From contig JAJTWR010000044.1 of assembly GCA_021613335.1 (NCBI GenBank), forward strand, positions 1,098,501 through 1,162,500: DNA of 64,000 nt. The letters are read 5' to 3'. The notes under the pieces are model-generated. The model was not told the origin of the DNA, ran no database searches, and was given only the letters and a program-made list of their open reading frames with translations. Both the position numbers and the translations under genes were made by a program. Below, in pieces: positions 42,401 to 54,549 of this stretch. Origin of the DNA: Whitmania pigra. Taxonomy: Eukaryota > Annelida > Clitellata > Hirudinida > Haemopidae. Within the stretch, counting starts at the first letter, position 1. Each line of letters begins with the position of its first letter.

Positions 42401-44431
42401 CTTACATTTATGGAGCTTTCTTTGAGCTTACTTCTTTTATCCACATTCTCACACAATATTGATAAATTTTCATGCAAATCTTAGAAATCAAATGAGTTGT
42501 TTTTGAAAAGCAGGTGGGAAGAACTCTGAATGAATTGCTATTACTGATTAATGTTAATTTACCCTAGTATACAAAGGCAATCCAGTCAGCTTGCTTCATC
42601 TGATTGGAATAAATATTCTCAGTTAGGCATATAAATTGTTTTCTTAAGCAGGTATAGGAGCTTGTCTTCAGGTGGGGGAGGGACTTTTTTCACACAACAG
42701 GGCACTGGCACCATAAGGACCAGGGCTGACAGCTTTTCTTCAGCTGCAGGTTTCTTTTTTACTTTTGAAGAATTATTACATAATGCTGTAAGATAAATTT
42801 ATTCTTTAGGCGAGGCATACGAATTTATCAACCAGACTCCCAAGTTTATCAGGGACACTTCAAAGATGTGGCACAGACCTAATTTCACCAGAGAGGATGG
42901 TCGGGAATTTAGATAAGATTATCAACGTTTGCTTAAACACCGTAATGCCTCGCTAGCCAGAGTTGAACGGAATTCTTGTATTTTTCAGCAACTCAGTATT
43001 TGAAGGACAAACCTCCGGGTTCCTTTGTCATCAGAAACAGCACCACATATCCTGGGTCGTACGGCCTCACACTTAGGGTGGCTCAAGTTCCATCCAATGT
43101 TCCATTAAGTGGAGGTTAGGTTACAAATAATTTAACTGATTATAATAATTTAGTAACTTATTATTGCCAATCATTTCTTTAGGCGAGCATGCTTTCAGAT
43201 TAAAGGATTTTGTCATTTAGGTGATCCTCAGCTTGATCTTGTGAGACATTTCATCATTGAACCAACTGCTAAAGGCGTTCAGCTCAAAGGCTCTGCAAAT
43301 GAGCCACCTTTTGGTCAGCATATTCATGTTGATTCTGACCATTTTAGAAATGTATTTCTTTATTTCATTTACAGCAAGCTTGGCTGCTTTTGTTTATCAG
43401 CATTCGATAACTCCTCTCTCTTTACCGTGCAAGTTGTTGATTCCAGAGCTGGGTTTGTTAGAATTTTACAACTTTAACATGGAGTCGTGCCAATCTGCTG
43501 AGCTCATCATATTGAATTTTTTTATGTTGTATTAGTAGATGGATTTGAATCTTCTGAGTCAGGTGCAGGCTCTCCCCAAGTATCTCCCTCTGCAGGTATG
43601 TCTTGCATTCAAGACAAGCCTGCAATATTTTGCCATCTTGTTTTTCATTTGCAGCATGCAACGTCCTCTACATCGGAAGTTTGGATACAGAAAGCCTGAC
43701 AGGACCTGAAGCTCTTTCTAGGGCCCTTGATAAAATCTTCAATGGTGGTTCAGGCCTTCCAAAGACTCAGGAAGTCAGCTTCAAGGCATCTGCCCAGGGA
43801 ATCACAATTACTGACAACAAGAGAAGGTTTGTTGAACCACTAACTGTTGTATTATAACCGTTCGATTATTTTATAAATATTCTTCAGTATGTTATGTATC
43901 ATTTTCAACAACTCAGTTATAATTACTGGTTTTTATTTGCTTTGCTTATTATAATATGTATAAATTAACTAATGAAGAATAATTAAGCCATTATAAGTAA
44001 TTATGCATTTGCATCTTAGAATGTTCTTTCGACGGCACTACCCATTGAACTCCATTACCTACTTGGGATTGGACAATCAAGAGCAGAAGTTTGTTATTTT
44101 TTCATGAATATTTAATTGAAGTGGATTTCATTGTAATGATGTTTTGAAGGTGGGCCGTGGCAGACTTTGATGGACAGCCTATTACTAGTGGCAGGTTGGT
44201 CTATAAAGCTAGAATTTTTAGGATTTAATTTCATGAATTGACAGTGGGAATATCCTTAATCATTTTAGAGTTTTTGGATTTGTGGCTCGTAAGCAGGGGA
44301 ATGCAACCGATAATTCTTGCTTTCTGTTTGCTGAGCTGGACGCCTCCAAACAGTCGGCACAAACTCTGATTAATTTCATCACCCATATCATGGTGGACCA
44401 AGGCAGAACTGTAACCACAACATCAACATAA
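27475..44431 (+). CDS. Tensin (C1, PTP-like, C2, SH2, PTB)
   Basis: Focal-adhesion adaptor linking integrin tails to actin; about 1521 residues. Exons: 27475-27558, 32711-32825, 32894-32937, 34547-34587 (provisional), 34680-34741, 34807-34904, 34971-35021, 35223-35410, 35481-35564, 35697-35870, 36009-36289, 37312-37710, 37952-39004, 39081-39145, 39244-39364, 39747-39916, 41039-41161, 41322-41743, 42652-42749, 42810-42899, 42989-43114, 43221-43313, 43375-43452, 43539-43595, 43655-43826, 44020-44088, 44150-44194, 44269-44431. Domains: a C1 zinc finger (H-x12-C-x2-C, then [15 protein letters not shown]); PTP loop [13 protein letters not shown] (Cys about 205, Arg about 211); C2 ([29 protein letters not shown]); a long Ser/Gln-rich linker with poly-Gln near 41570-41615; SH2 (GSFVIRNS, Arg about 1270); PTB ([30 protein letters not shown]). 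The PTP HCx5R motif is intact. The linkage between 32937 and 34680 is the least certain part. Confidence 0.95.
27969..28090 (+). mobile_element. tRNA-like SINE, copy C
   Basis: A diverged, shortened copy: GGTTGGCCGTATGGGTAGTCA (A-box region), GTTAGTAACAACAGTCGTTACG and TGTCGTGTCTGTAACCCAGCCTGCACTGCC, then GGGCCGCTATATAAATGG. The 3' repeat unit is missing. It lies in tensin intron 1. Confidence 0.65.
29145..29215 (-). repeat. AGTGGTTTA repeat, copy 3 (inverted)
   Basis: CATAACATAACAACAGTTATTTATAGTGG followed by GTGTAATAACCAC reads as the reverse complement of copy 2 with changes. It sits in tensin intron 1. Confidence 0.45.
29570..30200 (+). pseudogene. Degraded hAT transposon relic
   Basis: It begins with CAGTGGCATACTAAGGGG, a hAT-like terminus, followed by GCGGACCGCCCCGGGAGG. 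Near 29960-30010 the plus strand reads [17 protein letters not shown], the hallmark of the hAT C-terminal dimerisation region (ERSFSKLK), with several stops around it. The right end is not clear, and I could not find a matching target duplication. This is a dead copy from a different subfamily than the element at 30220. Confidence 0.6.
30220..31555 (-). mobile_element. hAT element with 8-bp target duplication
   Basis: Termini are CAGTGATGGGTA at 30220 and TACCCATCACTG ending at 31555, a perfect 12-bp inverted repeat. It is flanked on both sides by GTTGTACC (30212-30219 and 31556-31563), the 8-bp duplication typical of hAT elements. Inside, the minus strand keeps [19 protein letters not shown] (about 30440-30540), the hAT dimerisation motif. 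The rest of the transposase is missing or broken, so the element is non-autonomous. SINE copy D is inserted inside it. AT-rich subterminal repeats of AAATCA/GTGATT fill both ends. Confidence 0.9.
30576..30744 (+). mobile_element. tRNA-like SINE, copy D, nested in hAT element
   Basis: GGTTAGCCGAATAGGTTACG and TGTTCGAAACC mark the A and B boxes, and the tail CGCTATATAAATAAATGAAGTTAC is present. About 15 bp (CTGCACTGCC region) is missing compared with copy A. Flanks ACAAAGTGACTAGG (left) and ACAAAGATTTTTTGACTAGG (right) look like a target duplication with an expanded T run. That supports insertion through an RNA intermediate, after the hAT element had landed. Confidence 0.75.
42073..42106 (+). 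repeat. SINE 3' fragment
   Basis: GGCTCCTCTGATGCTATGCACATGGTGCC matches the 3' part of the SINE family (GCGCCTCTGACGCTATGCATATGGCGC). It lies in a tensin intron. No A or B box remains. Confidence 0.5.
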
Positions 44432-45617
44432 CTTTTTTCCTGCCAGTAAAGTCTGATGGGCACCTAATGTTTCATCAATTCAATCCTCTATTCTTTAAGT
44501 TATTGATCCAACTTGGTGTAACTTTTGTTGTTTTTTTTTTCAATTTTATTTTTGTTAGATTACTGAAAATGCAATTTAATTTCATTTTAAAGTTTGGATT
44601 AGTTTTGCTTGTAATTAGATGAGACATAATATGATATGGTAGACACGAGGTGTGCTTGAGACTGCTTTCATACTTGAAATTTTTATTGTGCTTTTCGATC
44701 GTGTCTTTGATAAACTGGCAATTTTTCTAATTGAGAATATTTGCCATTCTGCTACAGTTTTATTTTCAATCAGTTATATAAAGCATGTGAAAATTTTTAG
44801 ATGTTGAAAAATAAGGAGCAGACAATAACAATTAGATGCATGGCTTGCTTCATATTTCCTTGAATTCCTCTTGATCTGCCAGCTGTTAAAATTATATTTG
44901 CTTTTAAGGGCCTTTTGTTGTATTACTCCTAATTAGCTTAAAATATTGACAAACTATATTTATTTAATGGCATGATTGTTGTGTTTATGACGTACTGGAC
45001 TTTTTGATGTTATTTTTTATTTAATCTTTAAAGACTTTACAAGATTTTTTTAATGTTGTGGAAGAATGGGCTTTAAAAAGTAATTTAGCCTTTTGTTTGT
45101 GGATGATCTAATTTGCCAGGTGAATTGTTGGAGATTTTGCTCTGACGGAATAACTAAACATCACGTGAGGCTATAATAATACTCGAGCTCAGATATATGT
45201 TTGGGGTTCGAGGGGGGTGGGGGTTACCGATCTAGGTTTCGCAAGCTCCGGATTAGCGCGATAAGCGAGGAGCTGCGTAGGTATCATACCGTCTGACGGA
45301 GTTTTGCGCAATTTTTATTTACTAAGCTGATGTCAGCTATGGTGTTTTAGTCGAGATTTACTTTGTTTTTCTCGCAGGGTATTTTATGTCAGAACGGGCA
45401 AACTTAGGACATCAATGAAAAAAAGGAGACAAATCGCGAAAGATTTTATGTCAACATTATACATTTAAATAGAGAAAATAGAATTTAGTATGAATTATTG
45501 CCTTTTTTTAAATCGTCAGGGAATGAAGCGCGATTTGTACACCTCAGCTGCCGTTTGCCAACGTTTTGTTTAACACCGTACCGGGAGGGGATCGTGGTTT
45601 GCATCGTTGATTTTACA
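44432..45617. other. Tensin 3' UTR and ERGIC3 upstream region
   Basis: About 1.2 kb between two genes on the same strand. The first 650 bp are AT-rich and look like tensin 3' UTR. A short GC-richer stretch (about 45200-45300) is more promoter-like. No gene is seen. Confidence 0.4.
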
Positions 45618-48517
45618 ATGGCAATCAAAGGGATAGTGAATAAGCTGAAAATATTAGACGCATATCCAAAAACTTTAGACGATTTTCGTATTAAAACCTG
45701 TTCAGGTGCTGCGAGTAAGTCTTACTTTTACCAAATGGTTGTGTGACTTTGGATATTTCTTTTAAATGGATAAGAGAAGAAATAAAATTAGTTACTGTTT
45801 AATTTGCAGTTACAGTTGTCAGTGGAATTCTAATGTTAACACTATTCTTCTCGGAATTGAATATTTATATGATGAACGAAGTTCAACCGGAATTATTTGT
45901 TGATATTGGGAAAGGACAGAAGCTCAGAATCAATATTAACATAACATTTCATCACATTGGTTGTCGCTGTGAGTTGCAAATCTTAGCAAAACTTAAGAAA
46001 TTACTGATAACTCCTTATTAACTCTATCATCTAGTGGTTACAATTGATGCCATGGATGTATCTGGTGAACAGCAAATAGATGTTGACCATAACATTTTCA
46101 AAATGAGGCTAGATAAATTTGGAGAAGTCATTGATGAAACTCCACTGAAACAAGGTTCTTGATATTAAAATATAGTTAATTTTATACATTTCTAATTTAA
46201 TATTCCATTGGAACAAAGCAAGCAATAATCAAAGTGAATATTATCATTATTTTATTAATAGATCTGGGTGGAAATTCAAACAATCAGGTTAGTCTCCCAA
46301 GCATCATTAGACTGATTGTGAGAAAAATGTTATTATTCATAATTCTCTAAATCAATTTCTATTCTGCATGAATAATTTATTTGTGCTGAGTTTCTTGCTT
46401 CAGATATATTTTTAATAAGCACTAGTGGCAACTTGATTAGACTATGATAATTTATTTTAATTTTTATTTATTCTCTTAACTCATTAATAACCTATATTTT
46501 ATTTCTTTGTCTAAAGTCTCTGGTACCAAACACCACACTTGACCCGAACAGATGTGAAAGTTGCTATGGAGCTGAGAGCCCAGAGATAAAGTTAATGTCC
46601 TTCATTCATATCTCATTCGTTTATTTAGAAGAAAATGATAAGATATGCTTAATTATTTTCTGTTATTCCTATTACTTTACTGTTGTAATATTTATGTATA
46701 GAAAATATTTGCCCCCTACCTCGACCAATTTTAAAATATTGGCTGTACTGCTGGCTACCATCAATTGATTTCTTAAGAGGCAGCTGAATCTATTGACTTT
46801 TTGCAATTGAAGTTGTTGCAATACGTGCGAGGACGTGAAGGAAGCATACAGAAGAAAAAAGTGGGCAGTTCCTCCAGCCATAGACATTGAGCAATGCAGA
46901 AGAGATGAGGCATCTCACATAGCATCTGAACAACTCAATGAAGGATGTAAGATATACGGTCACCTCGAAGTGAACAAGGTTTCAGATATTAAAATTCAAG
47001 TCTATCGATTTAATTATTGATCAACTGGCAATTTATTATTTCTTGAGGTGGCAGGAAATTTCCACATTGCTCCAGGTCACAGCTTTTCCCAGAACCACAT
47101 CCATGGTGCGAGCATTTAACTCAAATTTTCAGGCAGTTTTTGAAATGCAACGATTATTCATTTGCTTGTTGACTTTTGCATATTGCTTTGCTACTTCCAC
47201 CCAGTCTTAGGCTATTAATTTTGACATTTATTTTTTAACTGTAATAAATTTGCTTTTCTTTTTCAAGTTCATGACATGCAGTCCTTGAGTGGAAAGAAGG
47301 TATGTTATATAATAATTTGAAGGCTTTCACTATACATGATTTGGGAAGTTTAGTTTAAGATTTTGAAACTTGTAACAATAATAAATATTTTTGAAAATAA
47401 TTCTCCCAGATCAACATGAGCCACAGGATCGAGCACCTATCTTTTGGACAGGATTATCCAGGCCAAACAAATCCTCTCGATGGGTACAATTTTATTGCCC
47501 ATGAAGGTTGGCAGTAAATCTTCAAAAACTTAGCTTTAAATCTGATATAAAGATCCTATGCAATTAAATAAAGTTAAAATACCTTAAATATTCAATTTTC
47601 ATAACAAACAGGTTCAATGATGCAGCATTATTTTGTCAAGGTTGTACCAACAACATATTTGAAGATAACCCAAGAAGTTGGTGATTAATAATTTTACAAA
47701 GCTAACATTTTCAATAACTAATAAAATATCACTTCATGACAACAGCATTGGCATATTGAGAACTTTTAATGCTCTTTACTGCAGACAATTTACACCAACC
47801 AATACTCTGTCACCAAGCACTCCAAATCAATTTCCAATGGTCTGTTCAGCGAATCCAACCTTCCCGGAGTGTTCTTTACTTATGAACTTTCCCCCATGAT
47901 GGTGAAGTACACTGAGAAGAGGAGGTGGGTGCTTTGCTCATCTTACTGAATCATAACCATGGTTTTTAAGGTAACGTCTGACCAATTTGAAGGTCATTCA
48001 TGCACTTCCTGACAGAAGTTTGTGCCATTATTGGCGGTGTGTTTACAGGTTAGACATTAATCTTACATTTTCCTTTCTAATATTGACTTATGTTCCTTTT
48101 AGTTTATGTCCAAATTGTTAATTTAAACACTAGAGCTTGTATTGTCTTACCACAATAACTGTAAAGGACTTTTGATTATGTCTAGATTCATGACCATTTC
48201 ATGTCAAGCTTCTAAATTTTGTGCTCAAGTAAAATTACATCATATTTGTTTAATGACATTAGCCTTGCATCACTATTTGTGTCTGAAATTATTATATTAT
48301 GATAGCATCATTTGACTTCAATCCGTTATAATTAAGTCCACAATGAACTTCGCAGTTGCAAATTTTTAACTTCTTTAAATTGATTTTAAATATGATTAAT
48401 GCATCTCCAATAGATCCATTGATTAATGGCCTTTTAGTTGCAGGGCTGTTGGATTCACTCCTCTATCATTCCTCAAGAGCCATCCAGAAAAAGATGGAGT
48501 TGGGGAAAGTGTTGTAA
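45618..48517 (+). CDS. ERGIC3: ERGIC3 / Erv46-type ER-Golgi cargo receptor
   Basis: Membrane protein cycling between ER and Golgi as a cargo receptor with its ERGIC2/Erv41 partner. Thirteen exons: 45618-45714, 45810-45968, 46035-46154, 46262-46287, 46517-46590, 46813-46978, 47048-47105, 47268-47299, 47410-47506, 47612-47676, 47785-47924, 47993-48048, 48438-48517; 389 residues against 383 in human. N-terminal LKILDAYPKTLDDF precedes the first membrane segment (ITVVSGILMLTLFF); the second is near the C-terminus (CAIIGGVFTVAGLLDSLLY). The luminal part carries CESCYGAESPEI, CCNTCEDVKEAYRRK, GHLEVNKVAGNFHIAPG, HLSFGQDYPG and GVFFTYELSPMMVKYTE. All cysteine pairs of the family are visible. The exon at 47612 uses the donor GAA|GTTGGT to keep frame. 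Confidence 0.96.
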
Positions 48518-49339
48518 TGGAGAAGCTGAATAATTTAATGTTTATGAGTGACCAAGATTGATGAAAACCAAATGTATTTTTGTCTATTTATTTTCAAGCA
48601 TGTTATTGCAATTTTTGACAGTAACTTACTAATAAAATACATGTTAAACATAGCAACGAGAAGCTAAAGAGCTTTGTTCGATATCCATGTGGCGAGCAGT
48701 TTCCTCGAACATCACCGAACGGGCCTATGTACGCATGAAAATATAATATCTCAGTGAACTTAAGCGGATCCAAAAATAACTTACAAGACAGGAAATAGTA
48801 ACAGAGAATCATCGTGTAAACCTAAGAATTCTGGATCTGCAGTCGCGAGGGACACAATATGTACAAGAACTTCAAGCTGGGGTGGAGTAGGGTCTACAAA
48901 TACAAATACCAGCACACACCAGAATATTCAAGCATGCAACAAAGGGCTTATAAGTAGTAAAGGATACTTCAACAGGTCAATGAAATTTAAGCTAAGGCAC
49001 AACACATGTTTGAAACCATTTTCAACTTTTTCTGGATTTGTAGGACTAGGTTGGAGTCCTTCCAAATCATTTTAGAGACAGGTGCCTAATACCAACAAAC
49101 AAGAAATGAAAACATTGCAATGACATGCATCATTCCAGAGAAACATGATTATTATGAACTCAACAAAAAAATGAAAACAAAACTTCACTCCTCAAATGAA
49201 CTTAATTGCATAATTTATAAGAAACCTTCAAAAATAGCTTTAAAATTGGATAAATGGTAACATATGAAGTAGATGCAATTTTGAATGAATAATAAATATG
49301 GACATTCAAGACCCTTCAATAGGGTGATCTGTAGCTCTC
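48518..49339. other. Convergent intergenic region, ERGIC3 / YTHDF
   Basis: About 820 bp between facing 3' ends; 3' UTR sequence with no coding signal. Confidence 0.45.
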
Positions 49340-51140
49340 CTACCCTGTTGGCTTGACTTTGTTGTCCTCGAGGAGGCGTTGTTCATAGTGTTGGAAGTCA
49401 TCAAATATTGATGTTGTGTGGAGGTATTGATGGATTACATGCAGCACTTGCTTTCCTTTGTCTGCTGGTACTTCCTGTGTATCTCTGGAATTCGTAACTG
49501 GCTTGTTTTCATTATTCTCGAGTTTGATGTGACGGAGTTGGCTATTTGGGACATCTTTAACATATATCCACCTGACTTCAAACTTCCCTTTCCATTTGTT
49601 CTGAGCCCAAATGCTTGGGTTAGCATTGTAGTCAAGTGGAGAGGTCATCATCGCAACACCGCAAAAGTGTCCACTCCCATTGACGCTAAAGAAAAGATAT
49701 ATTTTACCTTTTCCCTCACGTTCTCTGTAGGCAGCGTCCAGTCTTTTGTTCCCATATTCTGTGCTACACCATATTCCAAACTTGATTGACCTATGAATGT
49801 CATCTTCTGAGTAGCTCTTAATAACAAAATATCTGGCACCATTCAAATCGAGATCAAAATCCTTTTGGTTGTACATGGATTGGCTTGGATTCATCTGGCA
49901 GCTTGAGCTTGGAGCATCCTGGACACTGTCCTTTCCAGGTTGTTTATCTGAGAGTTTCTTGTTTTGGTCTTTACCAAGACCCCAATATCTCACACTGCCA
50001 CCATTTCTGTAGAAATTTTCTCTGGATCCATCCCATGAGAGAAGTTTGGATTTGTTCTGAAACTGAGAGTAGTCACCAAGCCTGTTGTTGCCATACTGAA
50101 CAAATGCTGGAGATGTCATGGCATTCCAACCGCCAAACTGGTTCTTGTAAGATGGAGTGTATCCCTCTAGGCTTAACTGGTTAAATGACTGCTCTAAATC
50201 TTCTGTTGTTCCTCCTTCTGATGAGCCATTTGCAGCAGCATAACCATCCACATAGTAGTAATTCTCAAATGGAGCATAAGCCTGGTTTGAATTATCTGGA
50301 GTGTTCCAACCCTGTCTGTAATCAGCAGAGTACCAGTCATAACCCTCAAATCCTCTACATGGGAAGTAAGTGGAGGCATACTGGAACCCATTTGTATCTC
50401 CAAAAGGCCACTGGACATTATTAGCAGTTGAGTAATGGATGTAAGGAGCTGAGTAATAATTACCCATATATGGACTCATGTCATTTTCTTCTGAAACCTT
50501 TAGTTTAGATTAGATTAATTGCCATTGTTGTTATGTGAATTATTAAGCAAAAATGATTGATCAAAATGTTTTTACTAAACAAGATTTATTAATAATGGCA
50601 GCTATAACAAACCAAAAAATAACTTACTTCTGAGCATTGAGCCTTATCTGCTTCAGAAGTCTTCTCTGACAAATTATCTTTAAAAATATAAGTAAAAAAT
50701 ACAAAAATTGCAAATCAAGATGCACTTTTATAATATATTTTAAGCTGAAATATCAAATATTTAATTTTCATCCTAATTTAAAATTTTAAGATCTGTGATG
50801 AACTGGTGCATTTGCTTATAACAAGCAATTCTTTAAACACTGTCAAACTTATTTTACCATCCATGCTTAAATCAATAACAATTACAGTGTAAAGTTTTTG
50901 GTAGATCGGATAACAATAACGCGATCAACACATATTTAATTCAACAACGGTGACAAAAATTGGGCATAACTTCGATAGAGATATAGTCGTTAGATGCGAT
51001 AATCATAACTAGATTAAATGGCAATATATGAAGACTCTTCGAGTATCATAAATCTTATATTCCCCAAATGAAAATACTCAAAATACGATTATAAAAGTAC
51101 TTTGGTGAGCAGCATCAGCTGATTCCGAAGATTCCATCAT
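49340..51140 (-). CDS. YTHDF-type m6A reader
   Basis: Cytoplasmic reader of N6-methyladenosine in mRNA. Three exons: 51101-51140, 50628-50677, 49340-50497; 415 residues, starting [13 protein letters not shown]. The N-terminal half is rich in Tyr, Asn, Gly and Ser ([29 protein letters not shown]), a low-complexity region of the kind that promotes condensates. The YTH domain spans about residues 250-400: [70 protein letters not shown] and [18 protein letters not shown]. The three cage tryptophans (in GIWCST, SIWAQ and NKWKG) are all present. It is shorter than human YTHDF1-3 (about 560-585) because the Pro/Gln-rich linker is reduced. The single gene predates the vertebrate triplication, so no number is given. 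Confidence 0.96.
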
Positions 51141-52448
<1,308 letters not shown>

Positions 52449-53259
52449 ATGGAAAACATGGTTGATCCTTCGGGTAAATCAATTTAGTTTTTATCGCCAC
52501 GACTATCATTAATTAATTATTTGTTTTAAGATATCGAACAATCTCTTATGAGTTATGAGAGACTTGACAGAAATTCTCCAGATTTGTGGCCGGAGCAAAG
52601 TAAATCAATCTTCGTTTTCGTCGTAGAGTAAATTGTCACGAATTTTAATGACATCTATCATTGGATTCGAACAAGGATTACAACATTTCTAAGTGATTAC
52701 TTAAATCCTTATTTTGGTGTGACTTTTGTAGTTCCTGGCATGTCAGAGTTTGCGGATTTAACTGTAAGTATCGATAGCTTGACAAATATTATAATTATAA
52801 ATGTGCAAACCCAGATATGTCAATTTAAAAACTCATTCATGCTTATTTAGCAACAAAGTATTTTTTTAATAAAGTAAGATATTTGCTTGAATGGCAGCAA
52901 CCTGAAATGTCTCCTCCTAAATGGCTTGCTGAGGTGGATAAAGTCGATAATGATATGCTCCATGGTAACTCACTTACTGAAATGCATCAACTAATGTTGA
53001 AAAAATGGCATTGTCATTGAATTTTAACATTGTATATACATGCCTCTTTGAATAGAATTCGGAAGTCTCACAACATCACAGCTCATAGAAAAGGTGAAAG
53101 GTCTGCATCAACTAGCATTCCAACTTGGGCTTGATGAAGGTTGGAATTTGATTTATGAGATTTCTGAATACATTAGTTGAAATTGATTTTATTTTTGTAG
53201 CACATGAAATGGTCAGAGGAAAGTTTCTAAATATCTTATCCAAACCACAAAAACGGTGA
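52449..53259 (+). CDS. LIN52: LIN52, subunit of the DREAM/MuvB complex
   Basis: Small MuvB subunit that bridges p130/p107 pocket proteins to the DREAM repressor of cell-cycle genes. Six exons: 52449-52473, 52531-52599, 52732-52763, 52898-52964, 53056-53139, 53201-53259; 111 residues against 116 in human. The pocket-binding motif LMSYERL keeps the LxSxExL pattern, followed by DRNSPDLWPEQ, where the Ser corresponds to human Ser28 phosphorylated by DYRK1A. C-terminal helices: SPPKWLAEVDKVDNDML, GSLTTSQLIEKVKGLHQLAF and MVRGKFLNILSKPQKR. All exon phases agree. Confidence 0.96.
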
Positions 53260-54235
53260 TGCATTGTGGTTACTGTTTTCTGTAGTGTTGAAGCTTAACT
53301 GCTAGATGTTTAATATGACACTTTTTCAAATCTAGGTAGAACATTTAGAATATTTTTGTTTATTTGTGACAAAGTGATCATTTGAATTGAAATAATAATT
53401 TAATTTGGAATGGAAATATTTTAGGCAAGTATAATATGAACTTCAGGAAATTGCAATTGTTGCAATCTCACAATCGCCGGTTTGCAGAAATCATTATGGT
53501 ATTCCAGGGGCATTATAAGTAATGTTTTTCACAAGTGGGTGGAAGGTCATTCAGTTAGAAAAACTATTGGATAATTTTCATGTTTTATGGATAACCATTT
53601 TACGTTGATGGGCAGATAAATACGGGGTCCGGATCTAATGTTATTCACTAAATGAATTTGTGATCTCATGTGATGAGAGCAAAGATTAAACTTAAAGCGC
53701 ATCTAGCTCCCCTAATTTCATCCGAGTTTATTCAGTGTGAAAAGCTTTCAGTTTTAAACACATTAATATGAGTTGAGATCTAGACCAATATAAATATTTT
53801 GAAGGCATGATAACAAAATTTGCTCCACGTTTTTATCATGATAAGTGTAGGGGAAGAGTAAGTCGGATATCAAAACTAGAACTTTACGAGAGGGGTCTGT
53901 TAAAGTGCTGGAACAAAGCCTTGATGTATTATACAAAAACATCAAGTAGTTTAGTGCCTTCGTAACTTTTTTTAAAATTTGAACAAGATCTCCACCCTCC
54001 TGGAAGCCAGATAGTTTTATTTATTTATTTCAACCAAAAAGTTGGTCACAGGTAACCGCTGACACAAATTGGTGTCAGATAATCTGTACTTAAACATAGA
54101 GTATGTAAACAAAATTGAAGTCAATTAAATTGTTATAAACTTTCTCAAATCGGAGTTGTAAATTTAGGCCTTAAATCTACCATGAGTTGTGGAGCTAATA
54201 ATATCCAGGGGTAAAGAGCTTGCGAACAGAACACT
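53260..54235. other. Intergenic region downstream of LIN52
   Basis: About 1 kb with LIN52 3' UTR and AT-rich filler up to the left end of the DUF4806 transposon. No gene seen. Confidence 0.4.
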
Positions 54236-54549
54236 TACCCAGCAAGCACAAGAAATCGGGACCCGACCGGGTCCCACGCGGGAAAAAAAGCGGGGCCCGC
54301 TTCGGCAGCCCAGCGGGGCCATGTCGGGTTTGGCCGCGGGCACCAGTCGGGTCCCGTGACACGGGTCCCACTCGGGTACCCGCTGGTTTGTGTCAGTGGG
54401 CACCGCACGGCCCCCGCATTAGTTGCCCGGCATCATTAAGCACGGGTTGCCCAGCCCAATCCCTACATCATTAACGACGAGTTTCCCAACAATATATGTA
54501 AGACTGAAGAATACAAATTTTTGGATTACATCAAGTTTATTGAACAAAT

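Noticed and set aside
54220..54474. GC-rich open frames on both strands near 54300
   Set aside because: They come from the GC-rich subterminal repeats of the transposon and show no protein-like pattern.
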